Source: Opitutaceae bacterium (GTDB taxonomy: Bacteria > Verrucomicrobiota > Verrucomicrobiia > Opitutales > Opitutaceae). From it: a stretch of DNA of 64,000 nt. Under the pieces are notes generated by a model that saw only the letters and a program-made list of their open reading frames with translations, was not told where the DNA came from and ran no database searches. The first letter of the stretch is position 1. Every line of letters begins with the position of its first letter. The stretch lies in the NCBI GenBank assembly GCA_028284235.1, contig JANQSC010000051.1, forward strand, positions 1 to 64,000, given 5' to 3'. Of this stretch, positions 49,898 through 57,644 are shown in pieces. A program made the translations under genes and the position numbers.

Positions 49898-51259
49898 TCA
49901 AAGGCGTGAGACGAATTCGATGAGAGCGTCTCGTTGCGCATTGGGCAAGGCCTGAAACCGCGCTTGGCTTTGAGCGGCTTCGCCGCCGTGCCAGAGGATG
50001 GCTTCCTCGATCGACCGGGCTCGCCCGTCGTGGAGAAGCCGGCTGTGGCCGTTGACTTTCGGTATGAGCCCGATTCCCCAGAGCGGAGGTGTTCGCCATT
50101 CGCTGCCGGAGGCCTGCTGGTCGGGTCGCCCGTCCGCGAGTCCGGGTCCCATATCGTGGAGCAGAAGATCGGTGTAGGGATGGATCGTCTGTCCTGAGAG
50201 GGCGGGGAACGCGGGATCGTTCCGCGTTTCGTAGGTGGGCCGGTGGCAATCGACGCAGCCGGTGGCGTTGAACAGTTCGAGCCCGGACTCGTATGAGCTG
50301 AGGGACTCGAAGCGGCTGGCGGGCGGAGCGAGGGTGTTCAGGTAGAAGACGACGTCTTCCAGATCACTCGGATGCAATTCGGGCTGTCCTCCGCTTGGGT
50401 AGAGCGCGGTGTCCACCTGGCGCTCTGAGTGGTTTTCTTCGGGGAACAGATTCGAGGTGATGCCGATGTCGCCTTGAAACGCGGCTGCGGTCTGGTCGAG
50501 AATGCTGGTTTTATTCGCCTTCCAGCCGTATCTCCCGAGCGCGACTGCATCGTTGCTTGGGCTCCATACGAGGTGGGCGCGGCCTGAGATGCCGTCGCTA
50601 TCGCGGTCGAGTGGGTCGGCGCCGTCGCGTATCTCGTTTTCAGGAATGCGGTCGATCAAGCCCAGCCCAAACACGCTCGGGGCGACTCGAGGGGACGTGA
50701 GCAACTCGCCTGGGTCGCCGTGACTCCAATGGGAATAGGTGTATACCGGTTTTTGGATACGGTAGGACTCTCCGTCGGGATACACTCCTTCAATTTCAGT
50801 GTACGCGATCTCGATTTGCGCTTCGGCCTCGAGGCCGGGCAGGGCTCGGACGCTCACTTGATTCCCGTATACCGGGTGCGGGGCGGGAGTCGCCCGGTCT
50901 CGAGTGGCGGCCTCGCTGATGCGGACGACCAGGCCGATTGCGGTTTCGCTTTCGGATGGAGGCTGCCCGCGTCCGTCCTTGAAGTGGCAGGCGGAGCAGG
51001 ACTGGGCATTGAAAAGTGGGCCCAGCCCGTCGCGCCCGTCAACGATTGACGAGGCGTTTACCCAGTTAGTGTTGAAAACCGTGTCGCCTGAAAAGAACTG
51101 CGCGAGCGCCGTGGGTTCGAGATTGGCAAGCGGCTGGGCGAAGGCTTCCCGAGTGTCGTCGAACACAGTAGTCTCGCCGCCGGGGAAACGGTAGTCGGCC
51201 CAGATAACGGTCAAGCTGGGCAGGATAGCGGCGGCGAATGCGGCTCGGATTCCGCTCAT
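49898..51259 (-). CDS. Di-haem oxidoreductase (DUF1111) family protein
   Basis: A 453-residue exported protein with a signal peptide (to about residue 21) and two haem-c motifs: 'CSACH' (88-92) and 'CVDCH' (about 335-339). The architecture matches the COG3488 'di-haem oxidoreductase, putative peroxidase' family, related to MauG/cytochrome c peroxidase, which is commonly encoded beside imelysin genes in iron-regulated operons. Substrate unknown. ATG at 51259 overlaps the TGA of the imelysin gene by ATGA, so the two are probably translated together. Predicted periplasmic. Confidence 0.88.
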   Translation of the reverse strand: MSGIRAAFAAAILPSLTVIWADYRFPGGETTVFDDTREAFAQPLANLEPTALAQFFSGDTVFNTNWVNASSIVDGRDGLGPLFNAQSCSACHFKDGRGQPPSESETAIGLVVRISEAATRDRATPAPHPVYGNQVSVRALPGLEAEAQIEIAYTEIEGVYPDGESYRIQKPVYTYSHWSHGDPGELLTSPRVAPSVFGLGLIDRIPENEIRDGADPLDRDSDGISGRAHLVWSPSNDAVALGRYGWKANKTSILDQTAAAFQGDIGITSNLFPEENHSERQVDTALYPSGGQPELHPSDLEDVVFYLNTLAPPASRFESLSSYESGLELFNATGCVDCHRPTYETRNDPAFPALSGQTIHPYTDLLLHDMGPGLADGRPDQQASGSEWRTPPLWGIGLIPKVNGHSRLLHDGRARSIEEAILWHGGEAAQSQARFQALPNAQRDALIEFVSRL

Positions 51260-52452
51260 CGGGGCCGCGTATCCAGTTCCATGATCTCTTCCGCGTCGGA
51301 AAGGAGGTAGACCAATTCCCAGAGCGCGGCGATGGCGGTCTTCACGCTTTTGAATTCGTCGGAATCTTCCGGGGAAACGATGGTCTGGTCGAAGGGCGCG
51401 GGAATGGCTTCAATATTCGCTTTGGCGGTAAGAAACTGGCTGTGGATTCGCTCCGCGAGTTCAGGGTCGGCCGAGGCGACGATGTCGTTGAGTCCTTTTT
51501 CGTCGATGGCGACTTTACCGGTCGCGTTGGTGAACTTTCCGAACAGCACAGACTCCATCCCTTCCATATTGGCGACGAGATCGTTGTGGGTGGTGTCGCT
51601 GAAGCAGGAATGCTCGTCCTCTTGGGACTTGCTGCGCAGGGCGGCAGCGAGCCGTTCGCTGGCGAGTTCTTTACCCGCGAGGGCGGCGATCCCGCGAAGG
51701 GCGGTTCGGATGATGCGCGAGGGGCGTCTGAGGAAAAACTCGCCGGGATGGCCGTCGTAGTTGAACGGGCTCCATTCGTCGGCGACTCGGACGAGGTGGC
51801 TGCGCAGAATTTCGGTCGCTGTCACCAGATAGCGCATACGCCGCTCCGCGTTGTCGGCGGTGGTGTAGTCGGTCCATTCTCGCTGCCCAGGTCCGTCGGG
51901 GTTGAAATCCTGCCCCCAGAGGAGAAACTCGATGACGTGCCAGCCGGTGGACAGGTTGGCTTCGCCCCCCTGTTCGTTCAAACGTGGTAGAACGACGCTG
52001 TTGATTTTTGGATACAGTTCAGGCTGATTGATGATGCCGGATTTGGGATCGGCTCGGGTGTAGTCGATATAGCCTTCGTCGAGAGGCCAGGCGTTGATGA
52101 GGATCTCGAGTTCGAGCGTGTCGATGGGCGTGTCGGAAAAGCGGAACGCTTCGGTTCGCCCGTACACTTTTCGGGCTTCGATCCACAGTCGCTTGCACTC
52201 GGCGAAGGTTTCGGGCCCGGGATCTTTGCGGAACGCGTAGATGGCCATGTTGAAGCGAATGGCTTCGCGGACGGCGTCCGAGTACATTTCGAAGGCGAGG
52301 TCGGCGTAGTTCGACAGGGCCTGAAAGGCGACCTCGTTGGAGTAGGGCTGGCCTTCCGGCGTGGGTGGGAACGGCTCGAAATCGGCTCGGGCGGGCATCG
52401 CAAGCGAAACCAGGCAGAAAAGAAGCCGATATGCGATCGATCGTAGGGACAT
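51256..52452 (-). CDS. Imelysin family protein
   Basis: The 398-residue protein starts with a signal peptide ('RLLFCLVSLAMPARA') and shows the imelysin GxHxxE motif in 'TGWHVIEFLLWG' (about 165-176), the putative metal-binding motif of the family (M75, IrpA/ICMP-like). Imelysins are iron-regulated periplasmic or outer-membrane-associated proteins involved in iron handling; proteolysis is doubtful. ATG at 52452 directly precedes the signal sequence. A longer reading to 52773 only covers neighbouring intergenic or antisense DNA. The pair imelysin plus di-haem protein is a recognised combination. Confidence 0.88.
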   Translation of the reverse strand: MSLRSIAYRLLFCLVSLAMPARADFEPFPPTPEGQPYSNEVAFQALSNYADLAFEMYSDAVREAIRFNMAIYAFRKDPGPETFAECKRLWIEARKVYGRTEAFRFSDTPIDTLELEILINAWPLDEGYIDYTRADPKSGIINQPELYPKINSVVLPRLNEQGGEANLSTGWHVIEFLLWGQDFNPDGPGQREWTDYTTADNAERRMRYLVTATEILRSHLVRVADEWSPFNYDGHPGEFFLRRPSRIIRTALRGIAALAGKELASERLAAALRSKSQEDEHSCFSDTTHNDLVANMEGMESVLFGKFTNATGKVAIDEKGLNDIVASADPELAERIHSQFLTAKANIEAIPAPFDQTIVSPEDSDEFKSVKTAIAALWELVYLLSDAEEIMELDTRPR

Positions 52453-52535
52453 GTTAAGAGTTACGGAAAACTGGGATGTTCTGGAACTCAAACAGCTTCG
52501 CGCTGGTTTGTCGATCAATCGAGGCGCTCCTCGGG

Positions 52536-52982
52536 CTAGAGGGCAGCGAGGAAGGTTTCTGGGGAAAAGGTGGTGGGCAGCGATTTGATTTTCTGGCCCT
52601 CCCCGTTGACGAGGAGGAGACTGGGGAAGCCGCGCAGCTGGTGCAGTTTCATGAAGGCGGCGCCTTCGTCTGTCTCGTACTCGATGCGGGCGAAAATGTA
52701 GTCGCTCTCGATTTTGGAGCGGACGGATGGGTGGGCCAGCACTTCGGTGTCGAGGCGCCGGCAGGAGGGGCACCAGATGGCGGAAAGATCGGCCAGCACC
52801 GGTTTGCCGGTTGCTTTGGACTTGGCGAGCGCCTCCTCGAGCGTGTGAACCTCCAAACCAGTGGCGTCCAACGCCTTGCGTCCGAGGTGGGACTGGTATT
52901 CGACGTGGATGAAGTAGGCGGCAAAGGCCAAGATGGCCAAGGTGACGAGGGCGCGCAGGAAGGATTTGGCTTTTTTGTTCAT
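52536..52982 (-). CDS. Membrane-anchored thioredoxin-like protein
   Basis: A 148-residue protein with an N-terminal signal anchor (about 9-27, 'FLRALVTLAILAFAAYFI') and a thioredoxin fold with the redox site 'WCPSC' (Cys71, Cys74) and the cis-proline loop 'RGFPSLLLVNGEG'. CPSC resembles the DsbD-gamma or TlpA type rather than the usual CGPC, so a reductase or thiol-transfer role in the periplasm, for instance keeping haem-binding cysteines reduced for the cytochrome downstream, is plausible. ATG at 52982 is chosen; the in-frame leader upstream covers the 59-residue gene in another frame. Confidence 0.82.
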   Translation of the reverse strand: MNKKAKSFLRALVTLAILAFAAYFIHVEYQSHLGRKALDATGLEVHTLEEALAKSKATGKPVLADLSAIWCPSCRRLDTEVLAHPSVRSKIESDYIFARIEYETDEGAAFMKLHQLRGFPSLLLVNGEGQKIKSLPTTFSPETFLAAL

Positions 52983-53026
52983 GAGGGGACGGGGGAGAAA
53001 CGTTTGGTGGCCGGCCTCGGCTGCGG

Positions 53027-53206
53027 TCAATCCACGCCGGCAGGGCCGTCTTCCCACTCGTTGCAGCAAGAGCCGTAGAGCGTGTAGCAGTCGTCGCAGA
53101 TCTTCGGAAAGCCGGGATGGATCTCGATGGGCGCCCCGCAGCGCTCGCAACCGGGCGGCTGCGCGGTTGGAGATTCCGTTTCGCGGGCGTCTTGGGTTTT
53201 TGCCAT
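53027..53206 (-). CDS. Small zinc-ribbon protein
   Basis: A 59-residue protein too small for most gene callers. Residues 20-47 carry C-x2-C ('CERCGAP'), then 'EIHPGFPKICDDCYTLYGSC' with a second C-x2-C, and a following Cys-Cys. This is a compact zinc ribbon, with 'HPGFPKICDDCYTLYGSCC' a striking, conserved-looking core. It starts the minus-strand operon and is 44 bases upstream of the thioredoxin-like gene. Function unknown; a metal chaperone or a protein-interaction role is conjecture. Confidence 0.72.
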   Translation of the reverse strand: MAKTQDARETESPTAQPPGCERCGAPIEIHPGFPKICDDCYTLYGSCCNEWEDGPAGVD

Positions 53207-53307
53207 AGGGTTGGGCAGACAGTAGACAGGTTTTTGGAAGGGGCAAGTTCGTACAGACTTGAAAGCGGTGGGGAATCGTACAGCGTGTGGGTTCTCGTTT
53301 GAAGATT

Positions 53308-54003
53308 ATGCCGCTGCTATCCCTCAACAATCTGGTCAAAGGATTTCCGTCTGAAAACGGCCGCAGAGTCGAGGTCGTGCGGATTCCCAGTTTCGAGTTG
53401 GCGGAAGGCGAGCAAGTCTTGCTACGTGGCGAGAGCGGCTCGGGCAAGTCCACCTTGCTCAACTTGATCGCAGGCATCGTCGTGGCGGATTCGGGCGAGA
53501 TTACGATTGGTGACAATTCGCTTGGCCCGCTTTCTGAATCGAAACGGGACGCTTTCCGGGCCCGCTCGCTCGGATACGTGTTCCAGAGCTTCCATTTGCT
53601 CGACGGGTTTTCGTGCCTGGAAAACGTGGAGCTTGGGATGAGTTTCGGGGCCGGGGTCGACCGGGCCTTCGCCCGCGAGCTTTTGGAGCGTGTTGGCTTG
53701 CGAAATCGGGAGAACTACCGCCCGTCCGCCCTTTCCCAGGGCCAAAAGCAGCGCGTGGCCGTGGCTCGGGCCCTGGCCAATCGACCGCGGTTGGTTTTGG
53801 CGGACGAGCCCACGGGAAATCTCGATCCGAAGAACGCGGTAGCCGCTCTGGAGCTGATCCAGTCGCTTTGCCGTGAAAACGGGGCGGCCTTGCTCCTCGT
53901 GAGTCACGATCCTCAGTTGGGGGCCCAGTTCGATCGAGTCGTGGAGCTGTCGGAACTGAATCAAGCGGACAGTCTGCAGAGTGGGGAGGGCGACGCCGCA
54001 TGA
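53308..54003 (+). CDS. ABC transporter ATP-binding protein (LolD/MacB type)
   Basis: A 231-residue ATPase with Walker A 'GESGSGKST' (41-49), a Q-loop at 'GYVFQSFHLLDGF', signature 'ALSQGQKQRVAVARAL' and Walker B 'LVLADEPTGNLD'. It is of the LolD/FtsE/MacB-like class that works with FtsX-type permeases on periplasmic substrates rather than solute importers. ATG at 53308 is preferred over an upstream GTG. The ATG of the permease overlaps its stop (ATGA). It heads an operon of transporter, His-rich lipoprotein and DUF3299 protein. Confidence 0.92.
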   Translation: MPLLSLNNLVKGFPSENGRRVEVVRIPSFELAEGEQVLLRGESGSGKSTLLNLIAGIVVADSGEITIGDNSLGPLSESKRDAFRARSLGYVFQSFHLLDGFSCLENVELGMSFGAGVDRAFARELLERVGLRNRENYRPSALSQGQKQRVAVARALANRPRLVLADEPTGNLDPKNAVAALELIQSLCRENGAALLLVSHDPQLGAQFDRVVELSELNQADSLQSGEGDAA

Positions 54004-55202
54004 AACCGATCGCCATTGCCTACCGCGGAGTTCGGGAACGTCTCGTCTCGAGCGTGATCACGATTCTTGCCGTCGCTTTGGCCAGTAGCCTACTCATGTT
54101 GGTATGGGCCTTCAAAAAGGAAGCGGAGGAATCCTTCGCGGGCGCCACGGGCGGATTCGACGCAGTACTAGGGCCGCGCGGCTCGAAACTGCAAATCGTC
54201 TTGAACGCGCTCTACCATATCGACGAGTCGCCCGGACTGATGAGGTGGGAAGACTATGAGCGGGCGTCTAAATTCCCGGCGGTGGAAGCGGCTTACCCGA
54301 TCGCCGTGGGCGACAACTATCGCGGATACCGACTGGTGGGAATTTTGCCGGAGTACTTGTTGAATCATGAGTACGCGGAGGGCCAGGGTTTCGAACTGGA
54401 GAGCGGCGGGCGGATTTTCGAGTCCAAAGCGATGGACGCGGTGATCGGCAGTTTCGCGGCGAGTAAGCTCGGTATGGGTATTGGGGATACGTTTCATCCG
54501 TATCATGGTCTCATATACAATGAAAATGCGAAGCACGAAGAAATCTACACCATATCCGGAGTGCTGAAGCCAACGGGCACCCCGGCGGACAAAGTAATTT
54601 GGATACCGATTAGCGGGATCCAGACGATGAGCGGGCACAATCCGGCGGCGGCGACGGATGTCAGCGCCGCGTTGTTGAAATTCAAACAAGGGGCCAACAT
54701 GGCGGGATTCCAGCTGGACATGCTCTACAACAAGCAAGGCGACCGCTTGACCCTAGCTTGGCCCGCGAGTCGGACGATTACCCAGTTTTTCGACAAGATC
54801 AGCTGGTTCGACAAGATTTTGCAGGCGGTAGCGATCTTGGTGGCGATAATTGCGGGCGGCTCGATCTTGGCGATCCTCTACAACACTATGAACGAGCGAA
54901 AGCGGGACACCGCGGTTTTGCGGGCCTTGGGGGCTCGAAAGTCCACGGTATTCGCGATTTCACTACTAGAGGCAGTAGGGATGACCCTGGCGGGCGCGAT
55001 CCTCGGGTTTGGCGTCTACTTGGTCCTCGGTTTTGGAATCGGCGAAGTCGTGAGAAACGAGACTGGCGTCGTTCTCGATCCTCTCAGAGGCAACGCGGCG
55101 ATGCTCTGGGCTCCGCTGGGAATGGTTGCAATCGGGGTCGTAGCGGGCATTCTGCCAGCAATAAAGGCCTATCGAACGGAGGTAGCTCGGAATTTATCAT
55201 GA
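54000..55202 (+). CDS. ABC transporter permease (MacB/FtsX type)
   Basis: A 400-residue permease with one N-terminal helix (about 15-36), a large periplasmic domain (about 40-275, MacB_PCD-like) and three C-terminal helices. The FtsX block 'YNTMNERKRDTAVLRALGAR' (about 298-317) and 'ISLLEAVGMTLAGAILGFGV' follow. Such transporters couple ATP hydrolysis to mechanical work in the periplasm. Its own stop overlaps the ATG of the next gene. Substrate class is suggested only by the His-rich neighbour. Confidence 0.9.
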   Translation: MKPIAIAYRGVRERLVSSVITILAVALASSLLMLVWAFKKEAEESFAGATGGFDAVLGPRGSKLQIVLNALYHIDESPGLMRWEDYERASKFPAVEAAYPIAVGDNYRGYRLVGILPEYLLNHEYAEGQGFELESGGRIFESKAMDAVIGSFAASKLGMGIGDTFHPYHGLIYNENAKHEEIYTISGVLKPTGTPADKVIWIPISGIQTMSGHNPAAATDVSAALLKFKQGANMAGFQLDMLYNKQGDRLTLAWPASRTITQFFDKISWFDKILQAVAILVAIIAGGSILAILYNTMNERKRDTAVLRALGARKSTVFAISLLEAVGMTLAGAILGFGVYLVLGFGIGEVVRNETGVVLDPLRGNAAMLWAPLGMVAIGVVAGILPAIKAYRTEVARNLS

Positions 55203-55666
55203 AACGGAATCGGTGTATCATCATACTTGGAGCGACGCTCGCGCTCCTTCTTGGGGTTGGGTGTTCGAGCGACCACGCCCACGACGACCATGGGGGCCAT
55301 GGTCATTATCACGAGGCGCCGCACGGCGGGAGTCTCGTCATGCTGGGGGACCACGTGGCTCAATTGGAGCTGGTAGCGGGTTCCGAAGCGGGCGACTGGA
55401 ATCTCTACGTGCTCGACGGCGGGGCGGAGCGGTTCGTCCGAATCGAGCAGCCGGCAGTTCGCCTCACGATGGCGGGTAGCGAGGTGGTTTTCGCCGCGGT
55501 CGCCAATCCCGACACGGGGGAGACCGTCGGTAACACGGCTCAGTTTTCAGGCCGGGCGGCAGGTTTGACGGGCGAGAGCGAGTTTCACGTGGAAATCGAT
55601 GAAATCGTGGTTTTCGGACAACCGTTTACGGACATAGACTTCGACTATCCGGAAGGGAAACATTGA
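55199..55666 (+). CDS. Histidine-rich lipoprotein, probable metal binding
   Basis: A 155-residue protein with a lipobox ('LLLGVGC', Cys22), then a stretch of nine His and four Asp within about 25 residues ('DHAHDDHGGHGHYHEAPHGG'), typical of zinc or copper binding segments. The rest is a beta-rich domain with the sequences 'GDHVAQLELVAGSEAGDWNL' and 'GETVGNTAQFSGRAAGL'. The overlap ATGA with the permease gene implies a shared function. It resembles in role the metal-binding component of zinc-regulated gene sets; exact family not recognised. Confidence 0.82.
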   Translation: MKRNRCIIILGATLALLLGVGCSSDHAHDDHGGHGHYHEAPHGGSLVMLGDHVAQLELVAGSEAGDWNLYVLDGGAERFVRIEQPAVRLTMAGSEVVFAAVANPDTGETVGNTAQFSGRAAGLTGESEFHVEIDEIVVFGQPFTDIDFDYPEGKH

Positions 55667-55717
55667 GTTTTCGGGCGATTTTGCTAGGGTGTCGGGGTTG
55701 TGGTCACTGGATTTGCT

Positions 55718-56209
55718 ATGAAAAGAGAGTATTTTAGCTGGCTTGTCGGGTGTGCGGCCCTGCTTTGCTCGCCCCTCCTTTCCGGGGAGGAGATGACCAT
55801 CAACATGAGCGATTTGAGCGCCTTCGAGTACCAGCCGGAGGTACCTGAGTCCGAGGACAAGGTGGTGAGGGCAGACAAGAAGTACTTGCTGAGTTTTCTC
55901 CCTGAAGAGGTCTACAAGCTCAACAAGAAGAGCATATCCATCACGGGCTACATGATGCCGATCAAGACCAACGGGCATGTCGTGCAGGAGTTCCTCTTGA
56001 TGCCGAACACGATGGCGTGTTGCTACGGGATTATGCCCTCCTACAACGAGTTCATTTACGTGCAGATGAAAGGTCCGGGCGCTTTGGCGGTCGACAATGT
56101 ACCGATCATCCTGCATGGCCGCCTCACCATCGAGGAGACCTGGGAGAACGGTTTTTTCAGTCACCTTTACTACATCCGCGGTAACAAGGTGGAAATCGGC
56201 AAGTTTTAG
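55718..56209 (+). CDS. DUF3299 family secreted protein
   Basis: A 163-residue exported protein (signal peptide to about 'LSGEE', residue 24) matching DUF3299: 'KKSISITGYMMPIKTNGHVV' (about 70-89), 'FLLMPNTMACCYGIMPSYNE' with the adjacent Cys-Cys, and 'VPIILHGRLTIEETWENGFF'. The family is of unknown biochemical function but is often found in operons with metal or lipoprotein ABC transporters, as here. ATG at 55718 precedes the signal. It is separated from the His-rich gene by 51 bases. Confidence 0.83.
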   Translation: MKREYFSWLVGCAALLCSPLLSGEEMTINMSDLSAFEYQPEVPESEDKVVRADKKYLLSFLPEEVYKLNKKSISITGYMMPIKTNGHVVQEFLLMPNTMACCYGIMPSYNEFIYVQMKGPGALAVDNVPIILHGRLTIEETWENGFFSHLYYIRGNKVEIGKF

Positions 56210-56372
56210 CGAAGCGGTCGATCCCCTCGATATTGTCCAAGCAACGGCTCTCTTGCGTAAGATTCTAGACGGCTTGGCCCATATCTCGATTCACTGCTTC
56301 GAGCTGTTAAGGATAGGGGTAATGGTCCGTTAACCCCTCCGATATCTCATCTCGTTATCCCAGTCACCCGCC
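56210..56372. other. 163-bp intergenic region with small hairpin
   Basis: Contains an imperfect inverted repeat AGGGGTAA...TTAACCCCT (about 56311-56335), possibly a terminator of the transporter operon or an operator for the DUF1552 gene. No gene was seen. Confidence 0.4.
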
Positions 56373-57644
56373 ATGCGCCCTTCCCTAAACCGTCGAAACT
56401 TCCTCCGAACGGTCGGTCTGACCCTCGCGCTCCCTGCTCTCGAGTCCTTTCCGCTCGTGGCTGCTGCGAGGAAAACGCTTCCTTCAGCCGGCAAGGCCAA
56501 GCGGCTCGTTTGCGTCGGAGCGAACCTCGGTCTGCACGCCCCGTCGTTCTATCCGAAGGAATCGGGAGCGGGGTACTCGGAAACGCCTCTCTTAAAGCCG
56601 CTGATGTGCCACAAGCAGGATTTCAGCCTCTTTTCTGGACTCGACCACCGGGCGGGCAACGGGCACAAGAACTGGGACAATTTCCTTTGCGGGAAGACGG
56701 TTGGCGACGTTTCCCTCGACCAAGTCGCGGCGGAGAAAATCGGGGGCGACACGCGCATAGGGTCGCTGCAGCTAAGCGCGGGCCGCGGTAGTTTTCGTCA
56801 GAAGATGGTCTACAATCGGCAAGGCGTCCCGCTCCCCATGACCGAGCGCCCGAGCGTGGTGTACCAGACGCTTTTTGGTTTGCCGGACGACGTGGATCGG
56901 ACCGAGTACTTGATCAAGAGCGGGCGCAGTTCGCTGGACAAGGTAACCGGTGAAGCCCGGCGCTTGCGAACGGTGGTGAGCGCCGTCGACCGGGCGAAAC
57001 TCGAGGAGTATTTCGACTCGGTGCGCGACTTGGAGGGACGCATGGAGCGCCAGTTGAAAGGCCTGCGCGAACCGCGGCCGCAGGTGGACTACCGGCTTCC
57101 GGAGTTCGATCCAATCGCCCCGACGCTAATGCTCGAAAACCAGGCATTGATGTACGACTTGATGGCTCTGGCGCTTGAAACCGATTCGACGCGAGTTATC
57201 ACGATGTTCCTCCCCGGATTGGGCGAAGTATTCACGATCAATGGCGAAGTCCTTTCGGCGGGCTATCACGCGCTCTCGCATCACGGAAACAACTCTGGAC
57301 TCATCACCGATCTAATCAAAGTCGAGAGCGAGCACATGAGGCTGTTGTCCGGGTTTCTGGACCAGTTGAAGTCGAAGACCGATTCCGAGGGAAAGCCGTT
57401 GCTCGACTCGACGCTCGTTCTCTGGGGCGCGGGCATGGGCGACGCCAGTCGCCACTCGAATGCGAATTTGCCAGTGTTCCTGGCGGGCGGCGGATTTAAG
57501 CACGGCTCGCACATCGCCATTGATCGAAACCAGTCGGGCGCGCCGCTCCTCGGAGACTTGTACGTGTCGATGCTGCAGCAGCTCGGGATCGAGCAGGACC
57601 GGTTTTCCAATGCGAGCCGAAACATGAACCAGTACCTCGTCTAG
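56373..57644 (+). CDS. DUF1552 family protein with Tat signal
   Basis: The 423-residue protein starts with a twin-arginine signal (RRNFLRTVG at 7-15, then a hydrophobic stretch) and fits DUF1552, a secreted family confined mainly to Planctomycetes, Verrucomicrobia and Myxobacteria. Recognisable parts are 'RLVCVGANLGLHAPSFYPKE', 'FSGLDHRAGNGHKNWDNFLC' and 'YHALSHHGNN'; the sulfatase-like fold is inferred from these (DUF1501/1552 group). Its substrate is unknown. The stop TAG overlaps the GTG start of the next gene (TAGTG), so the two products are surely linked. Confidence 0.88.
   Translation: MRPSLNRRNFLRTVGLTLALPALESFPLVAAARKTLPSAGKAKRLVCVGANLGLHAPSFYPKESGAGYSETPLLKPLMCHKQDFSLFSGLDHRAGNGHKNWDNFLCGKTVGDVSLDQVAAEKIGGDTRIGSLQLSAGRGSFRQKMVYNRQGVPLPMTERPSVVYQTLFGLPDDVDRTEYLIKSGRSSLDKVTGEARRLRTVVSAVDRAKLEEYFDSVRDLEGRMERQLKGLREPRPQVDYRLPEFDPIAPTLMLENQALMYDLMALALETDSTRVITMFLPGLGEVFTINGEVLSAGYHALSHHGNNSGLITDLIKVESEHMRLLSGFLDQLKSKTDSEGKPLLDSTLVLWGAGMGDASRHSNANLPVFLAGGGFKHGSHIAIDRNQSGAPLLGDLYVSMLQQLGIEQDRFSNASRNMNQYLV

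Noticed and set aside
52983..53516. Longer version of the thioredoxin-like gene reaching 53516
   Set aside because: The leader is Pro/Arg/Ser-rich, lacks a signal and covers the zinc-ribbon gene in another frame and the ABC gene on the other strand.
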